From positions 558,001-622,000 of the forward strand of contig NW_019028994.1 in NCBI RefSeq assembly GCF_002105155.1: a DNA stretch of 64,000 nt, read 5' to 3'. The stretch comes from Lobosporangium transversale (Eukaryota; Mortierellomycota; Mortierellomycetes; Mortierellales; Mortierellaceae). The notes beneath the pieces were generated by a model. The model made no database searches. It was given only the letters and a program-made list of their open reading frames with translations, and was not told where the DNA came from. Positions 21,085-34,239 of this stretch are shown here, one piece after another (the first letter of the stretch is position 1; each line of letters begins with the position of its first letter). The position numbers and the translations under genes are program-made.

Positions 21085-24000
21085 TTAGCCGCGAGGTCTA
21101 CATGAAATAACATGTGCAAGTCTACATTCACTGCACATGCTGTATTGGAATCGGTAGTCATTGATCGATTGACTTGCTGCTGTCACTGTTGTCTGTAGTG
21201 CTCCCCCTCTCAATTTCTCTGTCCCCAGGGATGTCTCTACTGATAGGACTTGATGATCATCAGCTTGACTTGAGGCTGCTTTGGACTTGTCTGCCATTGA
21301 TGATGCTGTCACAATCTGTTCAGATGCCTCACATACGACCAACGGATGGGATTGCTCTCTTATTGCTCCTCGTTGCATCAGAAGCTCTCTGTTGACTGCA
21401 CTCAACCCAACTACACCTTGAATACACATGTCGCTAGCATTGAGAGCTGTCTGTTTAGTGCACCATTTAAGGCGATACTGATATTGATCGCCTTCTTTCG
21501 CAATCTGCCACATCCGAATTGAGCCATCCTCAGATCCTGTGGCTAGAAAGCAGCCCCCTTCAAAGGTATTCCATACAAGTGTGCCAACAGACCCACCTTC
21601 AGATGGGATTATAACTAAACACTCGCCTGTCTCTGCATCCCACATTCGCGCTGTCCTATCATGGCTGCTTGAGGCAATGTACTTCCCATTAGACGAATAA
21701 GCCATCTCTGTGATCCCCTTGGTGTGCCCTTTAAGCGTACACAAAACAGCTCCCGTTTCCATACCCACCACATTAATTTGTCCATCCTCACACGCATCAG
21801 CCATCCGTTGACTACATGGTGAAAATGCTCCTATTCTTGTATAGTAGCCAGGCATTGTATAACAAAGCTCACCCGTTTCTGCGTTCCGTACTTGCATCCC
21901 TTGAGAGTTATAATGGCGATAAACCAGTATTTTTTGACCATCAGCTGTGTATTGGATAGAGTTGTAGATCGCTTCTGTATTCTCTACTTCATAACAAAGG
22001 TCACCTGAATGAACTTTCCAGACTCTAAGAGCGCCAACCATATCATATGAAGCAAGATGGTGGCCATCAGGTGAAAATACTACACACTCTACAACTCTAT
22101 TGTTGCCCTTTAGAGTGTAAATGGGCTCTCCTGTTTGTGTGTTCCATATTGTCACATCCCCATTGGAATAACCACAGGCAATTTGATGGTCAACAACAGG
22201 CGAGAAATCAAAGGTATAGATCTCATCGTCTTGCCTGTCCTGCAGCTCCAAGGTATGGACGACTTGGCCTGTTCGAGCATCCCAAAGGCAAACACGTGAA
22301 TAACGATGGCGAGAAGCTATTAAGTGACCATCGGGTGAATACTTGATATTGCGCGTGGCTCCATCAAGGCTTTGTGAAATATGGATGGACTGTCCTGTGC
22401 TTGCATCCCACATACGCACTGTTTCATCACCACTGCACGAAGCTATCTGCAGCCCATCCGGCGAGCTCCTAACACCATAGACCTGCGCTGAATGGCCATG
22501 TGACTCATGATTAGATTGCTGTGATCGAGTATCCCAAAGGCGTATTGTTTTATCATGGCTGAAAGATGCAAGTTGATGGTCGTTTGGTGAGTATGCAACA
22601 CATCTTATATGGTCATGGTGGCCATAAAAGGTATTTATGGACTGTCCCGATTTCGTGTCCCAAAGCTGTACTGTGTTGTCATTACTGCAAGTAGCTATCT
22701 GTTCTCCATTTGGCGAGTATTTTAGGTCTATGATACGATCGGGATGCGTAAGAGTATGCATGCACTTTCCTGTTTGCACATTCCATTGGTATACCGTACT
22801 CTCGGCAAATGAAGCAGCGAGCTTTCCACTAGGAGAATACTGAATGCCATCGACTAATCCGTCATACCCCAACTCGTACTTCTTTTGACCAAGTCCAACA
22901 TCCCACACATGCAGATAAACACTAAGGAAATAGCGAGATATAATTTCCTGGCCACTAGGTGAATACAGAATTAGGTCAATTCTATCCCTACCGTCCAACC
23001 GCATCAGCTGCTGCCCCGATATCGCATCCCACAACCGTACTGTCTTGTCAAAGCTGCCGCTTGCAATCTGGAGTCCATCAGGAGAGTATGCCACGCTGGT
23101 CACCTTGTCTGTATGGCCCTCTAGCTTGTATTTGAGTACCCCTGCTTGGGTGTCCCACACTCGCACTAACTCATCTGTGCTAGCTGAAGCAAGATGATTC
23201 CCGCTTGGTGAGTATACTGCACATATTACTTGCTCCTTATGTTCCTCCAATCGGTGAACCAATGTTCCTGAGTTTGTATCCCAAATTGAAACTGCAGTTT
23301 GGGAAGCGCCCCAGATGGCAATATATCGACTGTCTGGCGAGTATATAAACCTCACGAAAGCCCAATTGCTCTCCAGAGTCGAAAGCATCCCCCATGTTGA
23401 TGTATCATAGATAACAATTGGAGTGTTACCTGAGTCATCTTCGATAACAGCAGCGAGCGTCTTGCCATCAGGCGAGTATGACCCTTCCCATACTTTGCTT
23501 CCAACTTCGAGCAGTGGCCATTCTCCAAACTGTACTCCTGCCATCTTTGCTCCGCTTAGGTCTGCTTCACGAAGCCAACACTTCTGTAAGTTGACCTTCC
23601 TCAGATCTGCTCCTTGTAGCTGAGCACACTCAAATATACCTTGGCTGAGATCTGCTCCTGGGATCTGGATGCCTCTTAAGTCTGCTTCGATAAATGACTC
23701 GCCTGCTCGGATCAAGATTGTCATCGCATTGGCTGCTGCTATCCGCCACTTGCTATCGCTCTTAGAGAGCTCCACATATGTGTACAACTGCTGTTTGAAC
23801 ATCGGTTCGAGAAGGACACGGTCCTCTAAGAACTGAAGGATAGCTGGCTCACCTACGAAGCTTCTCCATACTAATGGTGACGTCTCATCAATCTCCACCA
23901 CTTCCACTCCCTGCTCGTGCTCCTTGGTGTCCATGGCTTCGAAGCTAAACACTGAACTAATGCTCTGTCGACGAGAAGCTGCTGTTGCCTCCCTTGCTGC

Positions 24001-27000
24001 TTCATCGATTGCAGAAGTACTCATCGCTTTCTGAGGCTCAAACATCGCTCGTACCAAACTGTACTCTAGGAGGGACCGGTGCATAAACCGGTGCTGGTTG
24101 CCTGTACGAGTAAGTGGCGAAGCCTCACGTAGAAGCTTCGTTTCATTCTCTTTGCTGAAGTACGCTTCTTTCCATGTATCTTTGTCCTTGAATGGTGAGT
24201 AGTCTATTACTGGGTTGCCGTCTTGATGCTTGTAGATTGCTGTGGCTAGCTCGGTAAGATATCTGATCCCATTCTGTGCAAACCCTTCATCTAATAGCTT
24301 GTGATACATCCTTCTGTCTTCCAGTCCTAATACATCGCTTAGTCGCTTCTTGCCTCGCTCGAGCCACTGCTCAACGAACTGGTCATACAGTGTGACGCGT
24401 TTGATCTTGGTGTTGGAGATTCCTTGATCTGGATCCACCATTCGTGGGAGTACCTCTAGCGACATCGATAGCATGAATGGGTTCTTCACAAGTTCTTGTA
24501 GACTAGGGACCTGTTTGAGTGCTCGTCGGTAGTCCTCCACATGCCACAGTGGACCCATGACGTCGACATATTGTTCGATATAGTCATCGATCTGAGTCTC
24601 AGAGAATGGCATGATCACAGCCTCTTCAAACAATCCAGCATCTGCTTGGTGATTGCGGTCCATAGGCTGGAACCGATCTCGGTAGTCCAGTCCAAGATAC
24701 TCACTGCGGCAGCTAATCACCATTTGAGCTTTCCATTCTCCAGGCCTATTCAGCCGGTTGGAGACATACAGATTGGTAGTCTGCATGCTCTCATCATATC
24801 CATCACAGATCAGGATGAATGGCCGACTCTTCTTCAGCTCTTTGATTTCAGGCTCCATGAAATCGTAGTCTCGCAGTTGCTTTGCAACCAGATCCTTCTC
24901 TGGCTTATCGATGGCTGGGAGATTGATAAACAATGGAATCCGACCATGTCTATTCTGATATGTCTCCCAGAGTGTGCGCTCCAGAGTGCGGTTGAATGTG
25001 GACTTGCCTGCTCCTGAATCTCCTTGGACAAGTAGCACTTTCTGGTCGCTGTCCAGGAACTCTTTCGCCTTACCCATTAGTAAGAACAACTTGTCATCGC
25101 TTGCTTGAGCACTTGCTTTGGCATAGTGCTGGATGTAGAACTCCTGGCTGTTTCCAACCTCCATCCGCTGTCTCTTTAGCCGCCGTAGGCTGTTTTCAAC
25201 ACTGGGTCTATTTTGTGCACGGTCAAGCAAATGTGAAGGTGTAGATGGAGGATGTGTGATGCTGAAGGGATGCCGGGTCGTTGGCCCTTGAAGGTAATTC
25301 CTATATAGCTCTTGTTTCTTGATGTCTCCATATTCCACTAGACCATCCAAGAGAGTGTCTGCAGCTGGAAAGAGAAGGAATAAGAGTATGTGTATGGAGT
25401 GAGTAGATAAATCATCATATGCTGAGTGCCGCCAACATCCAAACATACAGTATCAACAGAAAAAGAGAAAAAAGAATGCACCTTGTAGGCCACCCGGGGG
25501 TAATGAGGATAGATCCCTAAGGATACTTATGATCCACTGCTTGATATGTGCATGATTACCCCACTCCTGGTCATTCTTGTATATCTCTCCTAGGAATGTG
25601 ATGGCATCCTGCCGAGTATCCATACCCCAGTGCGTATCAGCTGCAATCTGTCCCAGCCTCTGACATAGTCCCCATTGAAATGCTGCATCATTCCGACAGG
25701 ATAGTTCGCACACAAGAATCTTGAACTTGGTGAACTCGCCTCTTTGGATTAGCGCATCGGCTCCGCGCAGCGCTGGATACCATGCTGACTTGTGACTAAA
25801 GCTGAGTCCTTCTTCCATACACTGTCTGAATGTCGATCCACTCTCACAGAGTGATGTTGTATTTTCATATACCCCTAAGCTTATGTCAATAGCTTCTGTC
25901 ACAGAAGGAAGCTCTTTCTGGATGCTGCTTATCTCATCCATGAAGGCATTCAGATCTAAGTCTTTGACAGCACTCACTACTCCAAACACTCCTCGGAGCA
26001 CTGCTGATGTCCTCCGAAGCATGGCTTGCATTGTTGATTCATCATCTGGGATATATTGCAGGGCTTGGAAGGCATAAGCTGCTTGATAGACTAGTTGAGA
26101 ATCTGAGCTGTCTTTAAGTCCCTGGAGGTATGCTGCAAGTGGTTCATGGAGTTGTTCTCGCTTTAGGTCCTTAACTTGGGTGCTGACCATGGCATCGAGG
26201 ACATGTGAGACTGTAGCAGACAGCTGATAAAGATGATCGGTGGACTGACCATGTGTGCCCTGTAAGCGGGAACTGAGGGTGTTGAGGATTGTGATAAGGT
26301 CATCGGAGTCAAGGTGTTCAGGAGGAGCGCGCTGCACCAACTGAGCCAATCCTTCCAACAAATGAGTCTCCAACATAATGTTCTGACTGATTCCATTGAC
26401 TAAAGCCATGAGCAGTGCTCTGAACTGGACTTGATCAAGAACTGGAGCCAGAGTCACAACTTCAGCGACAGATATCTCGGTTTTGAGCTCATCGCCGATG
26501 AGCATTTCAATCACATCTGATGCCAGTTTACCTAGTCGTTCATATTCATCTTGATCGCTCAGTATGGCCTGGCACCATTTCTTCTCGTCGTCATTGAGAT
26601 CATCTGTTTTGATAGAAGCTAGTGATAGCAGAGATAAGCAATACACAAGCTGATGGATGTCATTCAAATGAGACTCAGGCTCTGGTAAGCCGTATCTGAT
26701 GACTGTTGGAGGTTCATCTTGGTTAAAAACGTCCTTTGGAATAGTTGCAATGACTTGCACTGTTTTAACCGTTCTAATTAATCTACTGTTAATAGGCCCG
26801 CTGCTTTCTTGCTTGCTGCTGTTGCTGTTGCTGTTATTGCTATCATTGTTGTCGCTTCCTTGGATATATCCCCATTTTTCGGCTTTCTTGTTACGTCTTT
26901 GAGCGACATCTGAGTGACCTAGCTGTTCAAATAAACGCCCAAGCTCATGATAGGCCGAGGCTATGCTTTTGCGTAACCTTAGGTCTTCATTGGAAGCTGA

Positions 27001-27207
27001 AGAGGTTGAAGATATTGAGGCGAGTGACTTTCTCATGGGTTTGTGGATTCGAGACAGCACAGAGTCAGCATCGAGACATAGCTCCATCACTATGTCGCTG
27101 CTATTGTCGTCTATAGTGCGAGCGCCCTTTATGTAGAAATCAAAGAGTTTCAGGGCTTGTGCTGGCAAGAGTACACTTCGTGGTGGAGTATCTGTATTGC
27201 CAAACAT
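21085..27207 (-). CDS. NLR-like protein: N-terminal helical region, NACHT, pentapeptide repeats, WD40 (copy 1)
   Basis: Minus-strand model: exon 27207-25482 (575 codons plus 1 nt) and exon 25364-21085, with a 117-nt intron containing a stop codon; 2001 aa. Residues 1-575 are helix-rich and lack a recognised motif. The NACHT region carries Walker A GDSGAGKS (about 690-697), Walker B-like FILICDGYDES (about 758-768) and an arginine-containing sensor stretch (MVISCRSEYLG). Pentapeptide-type repeats (ADLRGIQIPGADLS, LQGADLRKVNLQ) occupy about 1131-1187, and WD40-type repeats (SPDG..ASGSFDKTVRLWD pattern) about 1190-1875. The tail ends in a Cys-containing motif (YSMCSECRLAHVISCRPRG). NACHT-WD40 proteins are fungal NLR-type sensors linked to non-self recognition and regulated cell death; the trigger and output here are unknown. 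The 5' part is nearly identical to the paralog at 49106 while the WD40 part differs more. Confidence 0.9.
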
Positions 27208-27648
27208 GGACTATTGTTCGCCCTTTTTATTTTTATTTCTATTTGATTGTAATCTATTCATTTCAAAGAAAATGTGGTTTTTGTTTGAAAGCGTGTGTTA
27301 GTAGTGAGCTTCATAAGTGAGTGAACGTCTTTTGTAAGTTCCAAGGAGGTGGTGGAGGCATGTACCTTACTCGAGAATTCGAGTTTTTTTTTTAAAAAAA
27401 TAAGAAAGAAAAATCAGCTGGGGAGTTGTGTGATGTTGTATGTGGCGAAGTAATGAAGAAAGAAAAGGAAGAAAAGAGAGAAGGGAGCATGACAAGTGAG
27501 CATTATAAAATGCGGGTTTACTTCGCCTTGTTTTCCCCCTTAATAGATATCCTTCAACTTCAACTTCAACTTCAAGGGCGCCTTCTTTTAAATGTCTCTC
27601 TAGTTTCACTTTGTTTTCTTGCAAACAGTTGCGTGCTAAGCCCTGTCA

Positions 27649-27681
<33 letters not shown>

Positions 27682-27819
27682 CCCTCAAAGGCAAAAGTGA
27701 TGGTTTAATCCACTGGAAGAGGACTTAAACTTGGATTACCTGGATGTCAACGATTGTATCACTAGAGTCTGTTTAGATGTCTCATGTATGGCTAATGTGA
27801 GAGACTACTCATCTATTAC

Positions 27820-28210
27820 TTCTCATAGCTCCGCAAGCTTCTTGTTGGCTTCACTCGACCCACCTAGGCCGTGATACGTGTGTTGCAAGCAATAAGAGTC
27901 GTTTGCTTGGCGCTCCACTTCAGTTGACGCTGATATTGATCGTACTTCTTCACAATAAGCCACGTCCGAATGGAAACAGCTTGGGACCCTGCGACCAGAA
28001 GTGGCCTTCTTCAGAGACATTCCGTACAAACACTCTAATATGTCCCCCTCCAGATAGGATTTTAACCAAGCATTGGCTTGTCTTCGGATCCCACATTCGC
28101 ACTATCATGTCTTTACTACTTGAGGCAATATACTTTCCATCAGTGATCCAATTCTTTGTGCTTCTTACTAGCAGAAAATGGCCGGTTATTGGCTTCTTAT
28201 CGACCATATG
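27820..28210 (-). pseudogene. Degenerate WD40 C-terminal fragment of a third NLR gene
   Basis: The minus strand encodes DGKYIASSSKDMIVRMWD followed by sequence parallel to the last WD40 repeat and tail of the full NLR genes (their GKYIASSSHDRTARMWDAET, then SEGG.. and ..QYQYRLKWCTKQT), but the frame shifts and stops. No NACHT or N-terminal part is nearby. It lies about 120 bp beyond the end of the inverted-duplication arm, on the same strand as NLR copy 1. Confidence 0.7.
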
Positions 28211-29155
28211 AGGTCACAGTTATGGTGCATAGAAGCAATACCGGTATTCTGATCTACTCAATGCATTTTTTTTTTTACACTTTACTTGATAAGGCAAATA
28301 CGGACGTTTCAATCCAGCGCTATTAATATGCACTTGACAGACTTATCAATCTTTGTTGTTCTCGTGGCGTCTATGCCATCTGATTTATCTAGCTAACTAC
28401 AACTCTACAGACGTAGTCTATATGATAGTTAAAGAGCGATATTCGTCGCTCTGATCACCCTCACATTCGGACTTTTACAATTCGAGTTCCATGCAGTGTT
28501 TTGTTTTAGCATTCAAAAGTCACATATAGACGCGCTTTCCTAAAGCTTTGCATTCATCCTGATACCTGTCATGTTCTCCCAAGCAAGCAATCCTTTCCCA
28601 GCTAACAGGCATGCAGCCTTCGCGCTTTGCATTTCAGCACTCGAATATATTTGATCTACCGTTATGTGTATGACTCCACCTTATTCAATATTGCCACCAA
28701 AGAGGCAAGCACGTCAGATGTACTCACTAAAACAGTATCCGAAGTGAGCAAGAACACATTATTATGATGTTACAATAGTTACGAAGGATCCGAATAAAAC
28801 TGTAACCATACTTTTATCCCAAAAAGATATCGAGCAGCATCAAAGATTCTTGAAATTAAACTATGCTGGGAAATACATTGCCTTGATGTGCTTGGAAATA
28901 CAATGTTACATAGACAGTAGCCTTGCATTGCTTTGTCTGTGACAGAGTAATAAACTTTATATACACGTTCTTTTTTTCTTTTCTCTTGGAAATGGAGGAA
29001 GGAGAAGGTTGGGTGTTTTTCTTTTTTTTGACACGTTGACAATTACAAAGAAATGGTTGGGTCATTACTTCTATGAGTTCCATGGGTTCCTTGGTTCATG
29101 GACTAAGAAATGGAGGAGTATTATAAAAAAAAGAATAGAATGCAATCAACAACAG

Positions 29156-29186
<31 letters not shown>

Positions 29187-29538
29187 GTTTCGATTGATTG
29201 ATTGATTGATTGATTGTGTAATTTTGCGACCCTCCCGCGTGTTCATTCTTTCGCTTTTATGCTTTTTAACGTTCACTTTTACACTTTTTCTTTCTCACAC
29301 CTTTTGCTTCCTCTCACCCTTTTCTCTCACTCTTTTCTCTCACTCTTTTCTCTCACTCTTTTCTCTCACTCTTTCCTCTCACTCTTTCCTTCTTTCTTTA
29401 TTCCTCACGACCTTTTCTTTTTCCACGCACTCTTTTCCTCTTTTCCTCTTTTCTTATTCCGCACAGGGACAATTCCTCTGTCAACTTTACTCTTTCACCC
29501 TCTCGTTTAATTCTTTTTTAAATTTATTTGCCTTCACG
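28211..29538. other. Intergenic region with CT-rich leader of the exchanger gene
   Basis: No gene is supported. The end (about 29270-29460) is a pyrimidine-rich tract with a repeated 'tctcactctttt' unit just before the exchanger start, resembling the leaders of other genes here. A/T runs and a GATT repeat (29190-29218) precede it. Confidence 0.4.
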
Positions 29539-31743
29539 ATGGCCTTCAGTGCCAAGCCTTTCTACCTCTTCCTTACTGTCTTCTTATTTTCACAGATTAT
29601 GACTGCACTATGGCCTAAACAATATCTACATTCGACAGGCCTTTCATCATCAATACCATCATCATGGTTATGGAAACGAAGCATTGATCCTGGCTCTGAT
29701 ATCCAGGTACCATTCTTTTTCTTCTTTCTTTCTTTTTTCTTTCTGTCCTTCTTTTTTGTTGTCCTTACTCTCTTTACAACACAACACAGCCATCGTCGTC
29801 TTTACTATACCACCATAGCACTCTAACAGTATTAACCTTTTCCTTTTTATTATCATTATTACTACTACTACTATTACCATGAATCAAGTGCGAGGATGTT
29901 TGGTCGCATGCTGACAGATGCAACTTTGTAAAAGAGTACTGCGCCGATTATTCTGCAGGTCTGATCAATTACCTGCACTTCTTTTTCTGTGATCTGAGCA
30001 CAGCCCCTGTCATGGCCATCATTATCCTGGTAATTAAAGGAATATCCAACTCCTTTTCCCTTTTCTCGTTTCCCTTTCAATGGGTTTCAATGGAGAAGGA
30101 AGAATAATGTCTAACTTTCATTATTTTTTTTTTTTCTTCTATTCTCCTTTCAAGTCTGTGTGGATGGTATTCTTGTTTGGATTTGTAGGCGTGGCAGCAT
30201 CAGATTTCTTTTGTAAGAAAAAGGGGCATTGACAGCATTGATGAGTATCTATGAATTCTTCTTTTTTTTTTTTTTTGTTCAATCTCCCACCAAGATGTCC
30301 ATTGTTATTCTTACTTTCTTTCTTCCTTTCTTGCAACAACAACAACAATAATAATAATAATAATAACTCTTAGGTCCAAATCTGAGTACAATTGCCAAGC
30401 AACTCCACCTTTCCGAAAGCATGGTAAGCTCTAGTTCCCCAAAAGATAACCAAGAAATAATTCAAATCATGTCCTGTCATCATTTCTTTCTTTGTTTGTT
30501 TGTTTGTTTTCAATCTCGTCATTTCCATCATTCTTTGGGCTTTGGGCATTTTTTTTTTTTAACGCACAGACAACACACACTAATATTCAAGGATTTTTTT
30601 TTTTTACTTCTTCTTCTACTTTTCTTTATTAGACTGGAGTTACCTTCTTGGCCTTTGGCAATGGTTCACCTGATGTCTTTAGCACCTTCTCGGCCATTGG
30701 TGCAGGAAGCGGGTCATTAGCCATTGGCGAACTTGTTGGTAATGAGGAAAAGAAATGAAATGAAATGAAAAAGAAAAGAAAAGAAATGAAAAAAAAGAAA
30801 AAGAAAAAGAAAAAGAAAAAGAAAAAGAAAAATGCATGCATATTGCTGACGTGAGATTAAAGATTGAATCTAGATCATTTTTTTTTTTCATTTGCGTGTA
30901 ACGGCATTAGTCTATTTCCATTTGTCTATTACCTATCCCTCTTTCCCACCTTCCTCGATTTTCCATGCGATACACGATAAGCTGACTACTTCTTTTTTTT
31001 TTTATTTATTTATTTATTTCCATAAAAACAGGTGCAGCATCCTTTATCACATCAGTAGTCGTAGGATCAATGGCAATCATCAAACCTTTTAAAATCAGTC
31101 GGGCACCATTCTTACGGGATGTCAGTTTCTTCACAGGATGTGTTGCATTCACATTGTTTGCAGTAATGGATGGCGAAGTCACACTTGTGGAGAGTTTACT
31201 GCTAGTAGTCTACTACGTTATCTATGTGGCCTTTGTGGTCATCGGTAATTGGTGGCATCAACGTGTCAAGACTGAACGAGAACTGGAACAGCGTGCTAGA
31301 AATATATACGGCGATGAAGAGGATGATGATAGCCACTATGAGGATAATAATTATAATGATATGGAAGAGGACGATATCTATGATCTCAATGCCAGGATCA
31401 ATGATGAAGAGCAGGCTCTTCTTCCTGGAGGACAGAAGCGAGGAAGATCAAGAACAGAATCAAGTAATGACTTTTTTTATTTTTTTTTTTATTTTTTTTT
31501 TTTATCAAAGATTTATTCCCTTACCTTTATTTTATCCGCTTATTCGCTTCAATCTAGGACCTCCAAATATCATAACGGAATTGTTGACAGGACCGTACGA
31601 TGCATACGAGGATGAAGATCATGATGACGGGTATATTTCTTCCGGGCGGTTATCTACCATTGATCCATATGAATCAAACAAGACGCTGGATAATTCTTAT
31701 GGAACCCGTGATGTTAACTCTACTCGAACTCATCATCTCTCTG

Positions 31744-31777
<34 letters not shown>

Positions 31778-31916
31778 ACATTGCAGTGGAGGCGTCCAAG
31801 ACTCGATTTCCTTACGTCCTTCAGGCCCATCTGCGCTGAGGCGTAGACCATCATTACTCTCTGCTATGGAGGTGAGTTCTACGAAATGAATAAATATTTA
31901 TCCATCCATGACCTTG

Positions 31917-31951
<35 letters not shown>

Positions 31952-33372
31952 AAATGAACGTCTCCTTTCATGCGATGGTGTCAAGTTCAATGAAGTAGTT
32001 CGGTCATTAACACTTTCAGGGTCGCGAGGACACGTCCTATCATATGATCCAAGCTACTATGGCTCAAACTCACCAAGACCAAATAGGCCTCGTCGGAGCC
32101 ATTCTACACGTTCTGTACCTGACCGGCGCAGCAGCACCAACAGCCATCATGAGGATTATTACCGGAATCATGGACCCCGATCAGCCTCACCGCATGGAGC
32201 CTCTTCAGGTGATCCTTTGACTGTAGGCGGGAATACAAGCAGGGACTATGAGCATAGACATGGGCGTGGACATAGTCATACATATGGAAGTAGACTAGAG
32301 GTTGAAGATGCAATCCGTAGCCTCAACAGTTTAAATACATCACCCAGAGCAGTAGATCCGGAAGAGGAGACGTTCGATCCCCACTTTGAGCAGGCTTTAC
32401 TTCGACAGTCTCTGATCCTTCCCGACCATCACGATCCTGCGAACCAACACCTCGGTCATATCCACCATCACCAACAACAACAGCCTTCTAGCCCTGGTAC
32501 GACTGGCTCCACGACAGTTGTTTCAGCCGGCTCACCTGTTGTGGCGATGACTCAACCACTATTCCAGGGAGTGGAGCCCGAACTTGCTCTTACAAGGAAA
32601 CAAGAGCTGATGGAGATTCTAGAGTCGATCAAAACCATCTATTTCCCTACGCTTTTGGGATGGGAAGAGAAGAGCCACTTCCTACGATTTTTGGCAGTGA
32701 CCTCGATTCCGATGGTACTTCTTTTGACATTGACATTACCAGTGGTTGAGCTATGTGAAGATGGAGATGAAGACGATGAAGAGTCTATCGAAGAAGAGCA
32801 GCAACAGCAGCAAGGACAAAATGGTCAAAGTAATAACCACCATCATGAGGACACGGAATCTGTTATGCGACCTCCAAAGATTACGATTGGAGATGGTAAA
32901 GAGGATATACGCCATCATGAGTATGATGGATGGAGTCGTACAGCAACGACAGTGCAAATGCTATTGGCGCCTATTTTCATTACCTTGGTTGTCGCTAGTA
33001 AGTCCAAGGTCTATATATATATATATATCTTTTATTGAATAAGGACGTAATGTTTTTAAACACTTTTATTTTCCTTTTATTCTTTTATTATTATTATTAT
33101 AATTATTTTTTTTTTTTTGCAGGTGCTGCTGAGGAAGGCTATATTGCGATCCCAATATCATTGGTATTAGGAGCAGGATTATCGTTTGTGGTCCATCGAT
33201 TCAGTACAGAAGAGGACCCACCACGATTCTACGGAGCACTCTGTTTTGTTGGATTCTTGGTGGCGATCACTTGGATCTTTTTGGTAGCAAATGAAGTAGT
33301 TGGGATCTTGCAGGCCTTCGGCATGATCTTTGGTGTGAGCGATGCTATCCTTGGTCTCACTATTTTCGCAAT

Positions 33373-33403
<31 letters not shown>

Positions 33404-34000
33404 CAGTAAAATAGTAACAACAGAACAAAACAGTGGTTTAGACAAACCATCACGTGCTTTACTCATAATAACTAATTTTCATTTATTTTTTTTTTTACAC
33501 TCAACTTGAACAGGGCAATAGCTTGGGTGATCTGGTTGCTAATATCACGATTGCAAAAATGGGTTTCCCACGGATGGCCTTTTCCGCGTGTTTTGGTGGA
33601 CCATTGTTAAGTATGTGACTCTAGTTTTCTTTTTTGAAGAAGAAGAACTGGTTGCCTTTATTTTTTTTTTTTTTTTACTTTTACTTACTGATGATCTCGA
33701 TTTCATTTCTTCCTCCGTTCTGATGTGTATTTGTGTATAGATATGTTGTTGGGAGTGGGCATCAGTGGAACATACACAACATTGAAGACGGGTGAATCCA
33801 TTCCATTGAAGGTATCACCGACACTGTTTGTGTCCTTGATCGGTGTGCTATTGACATTAACAGCGGCGATATTGATCGTGCCGAGGAACGGCTACATGAT
33901 GACGCGTTCATGGGGTTGGTTCTTGCTCATCAGTTACATGATTTGCACGACTACCAATGTTATCATTGAGGTCACCATCAGTAACAAAGGCGACCATTAA
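29539..34000 (+). CDS. Cation/calcium exchanger of the NCLX/CCX (YDL206W-like) type
   Basis: Eleven-exon model, all phases consistent: 29539-29706, 29889-30029, 30155-30212, 30374-30423, 30633-30738, 31032-31463, 31558-31871, 31986-32997, 33123-33373, 33514-33610, 33741-34000; 962 aa. A hydrophobic segment (about 8-25) is followed by a Cys-containing loop (CEDVWSHADRCNF), as in NCLX/CCX proteins. The first alpha-repeat reads GVTFLAFGNGSPDVFSTFSA (about 141-160); the second is GNSLGDLVANITIAKMGFPR with the GGPLLNMLLG motif (from about 845). Between them lies a long hydrophilic loop (about 240-600) rich in Asp/Glu, Asn, Ser, His and Gln. These proteins exchange Ca2+ for another cation across an internal membrane and contribute to calcium homeostasis. 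Several introns have T runs of 10-30 nt directly before the acceptor. The long central loop is the main oddity. Confidence 0.9.
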
Positions 34001-34208
34001 GAAACAGAGATATTTATCTTCCTCTCTTATCAATGTAATACCTCGCCATCACTTTTTTTTTTTTTCCCTTTTTTGTTCCGCCTAACAGATAACATGCAAC
34101 ATTACAACATTGGTTTCAATCTTCTTTCACACATATATCTTTGTATATAACAATTGTAAACTTTCCCGTTTTTGTTTATAATCATCATCTCTATCGTCTT
34201 TTTTTCTT

Positions 34209-34239
<31 letters not shown>

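Larger units (their letters stand above)
20406..27703 (-). repeat. Arm 1 of an inverted duplication carrying an NLR gene
   Basis: In reverse complement this segment is collinear with 48593-55881: 5' flank (about 500 bp), two-exon NLR gene, 3' flank and a degenerate downstream frame. Similarity ends on one side near the word 'cacttttgcc' beside a long homopolymer and on the other near 'ttttgaccagt'. The arms face opposite ways with about 21 kb between them. Confidence 0.85.
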
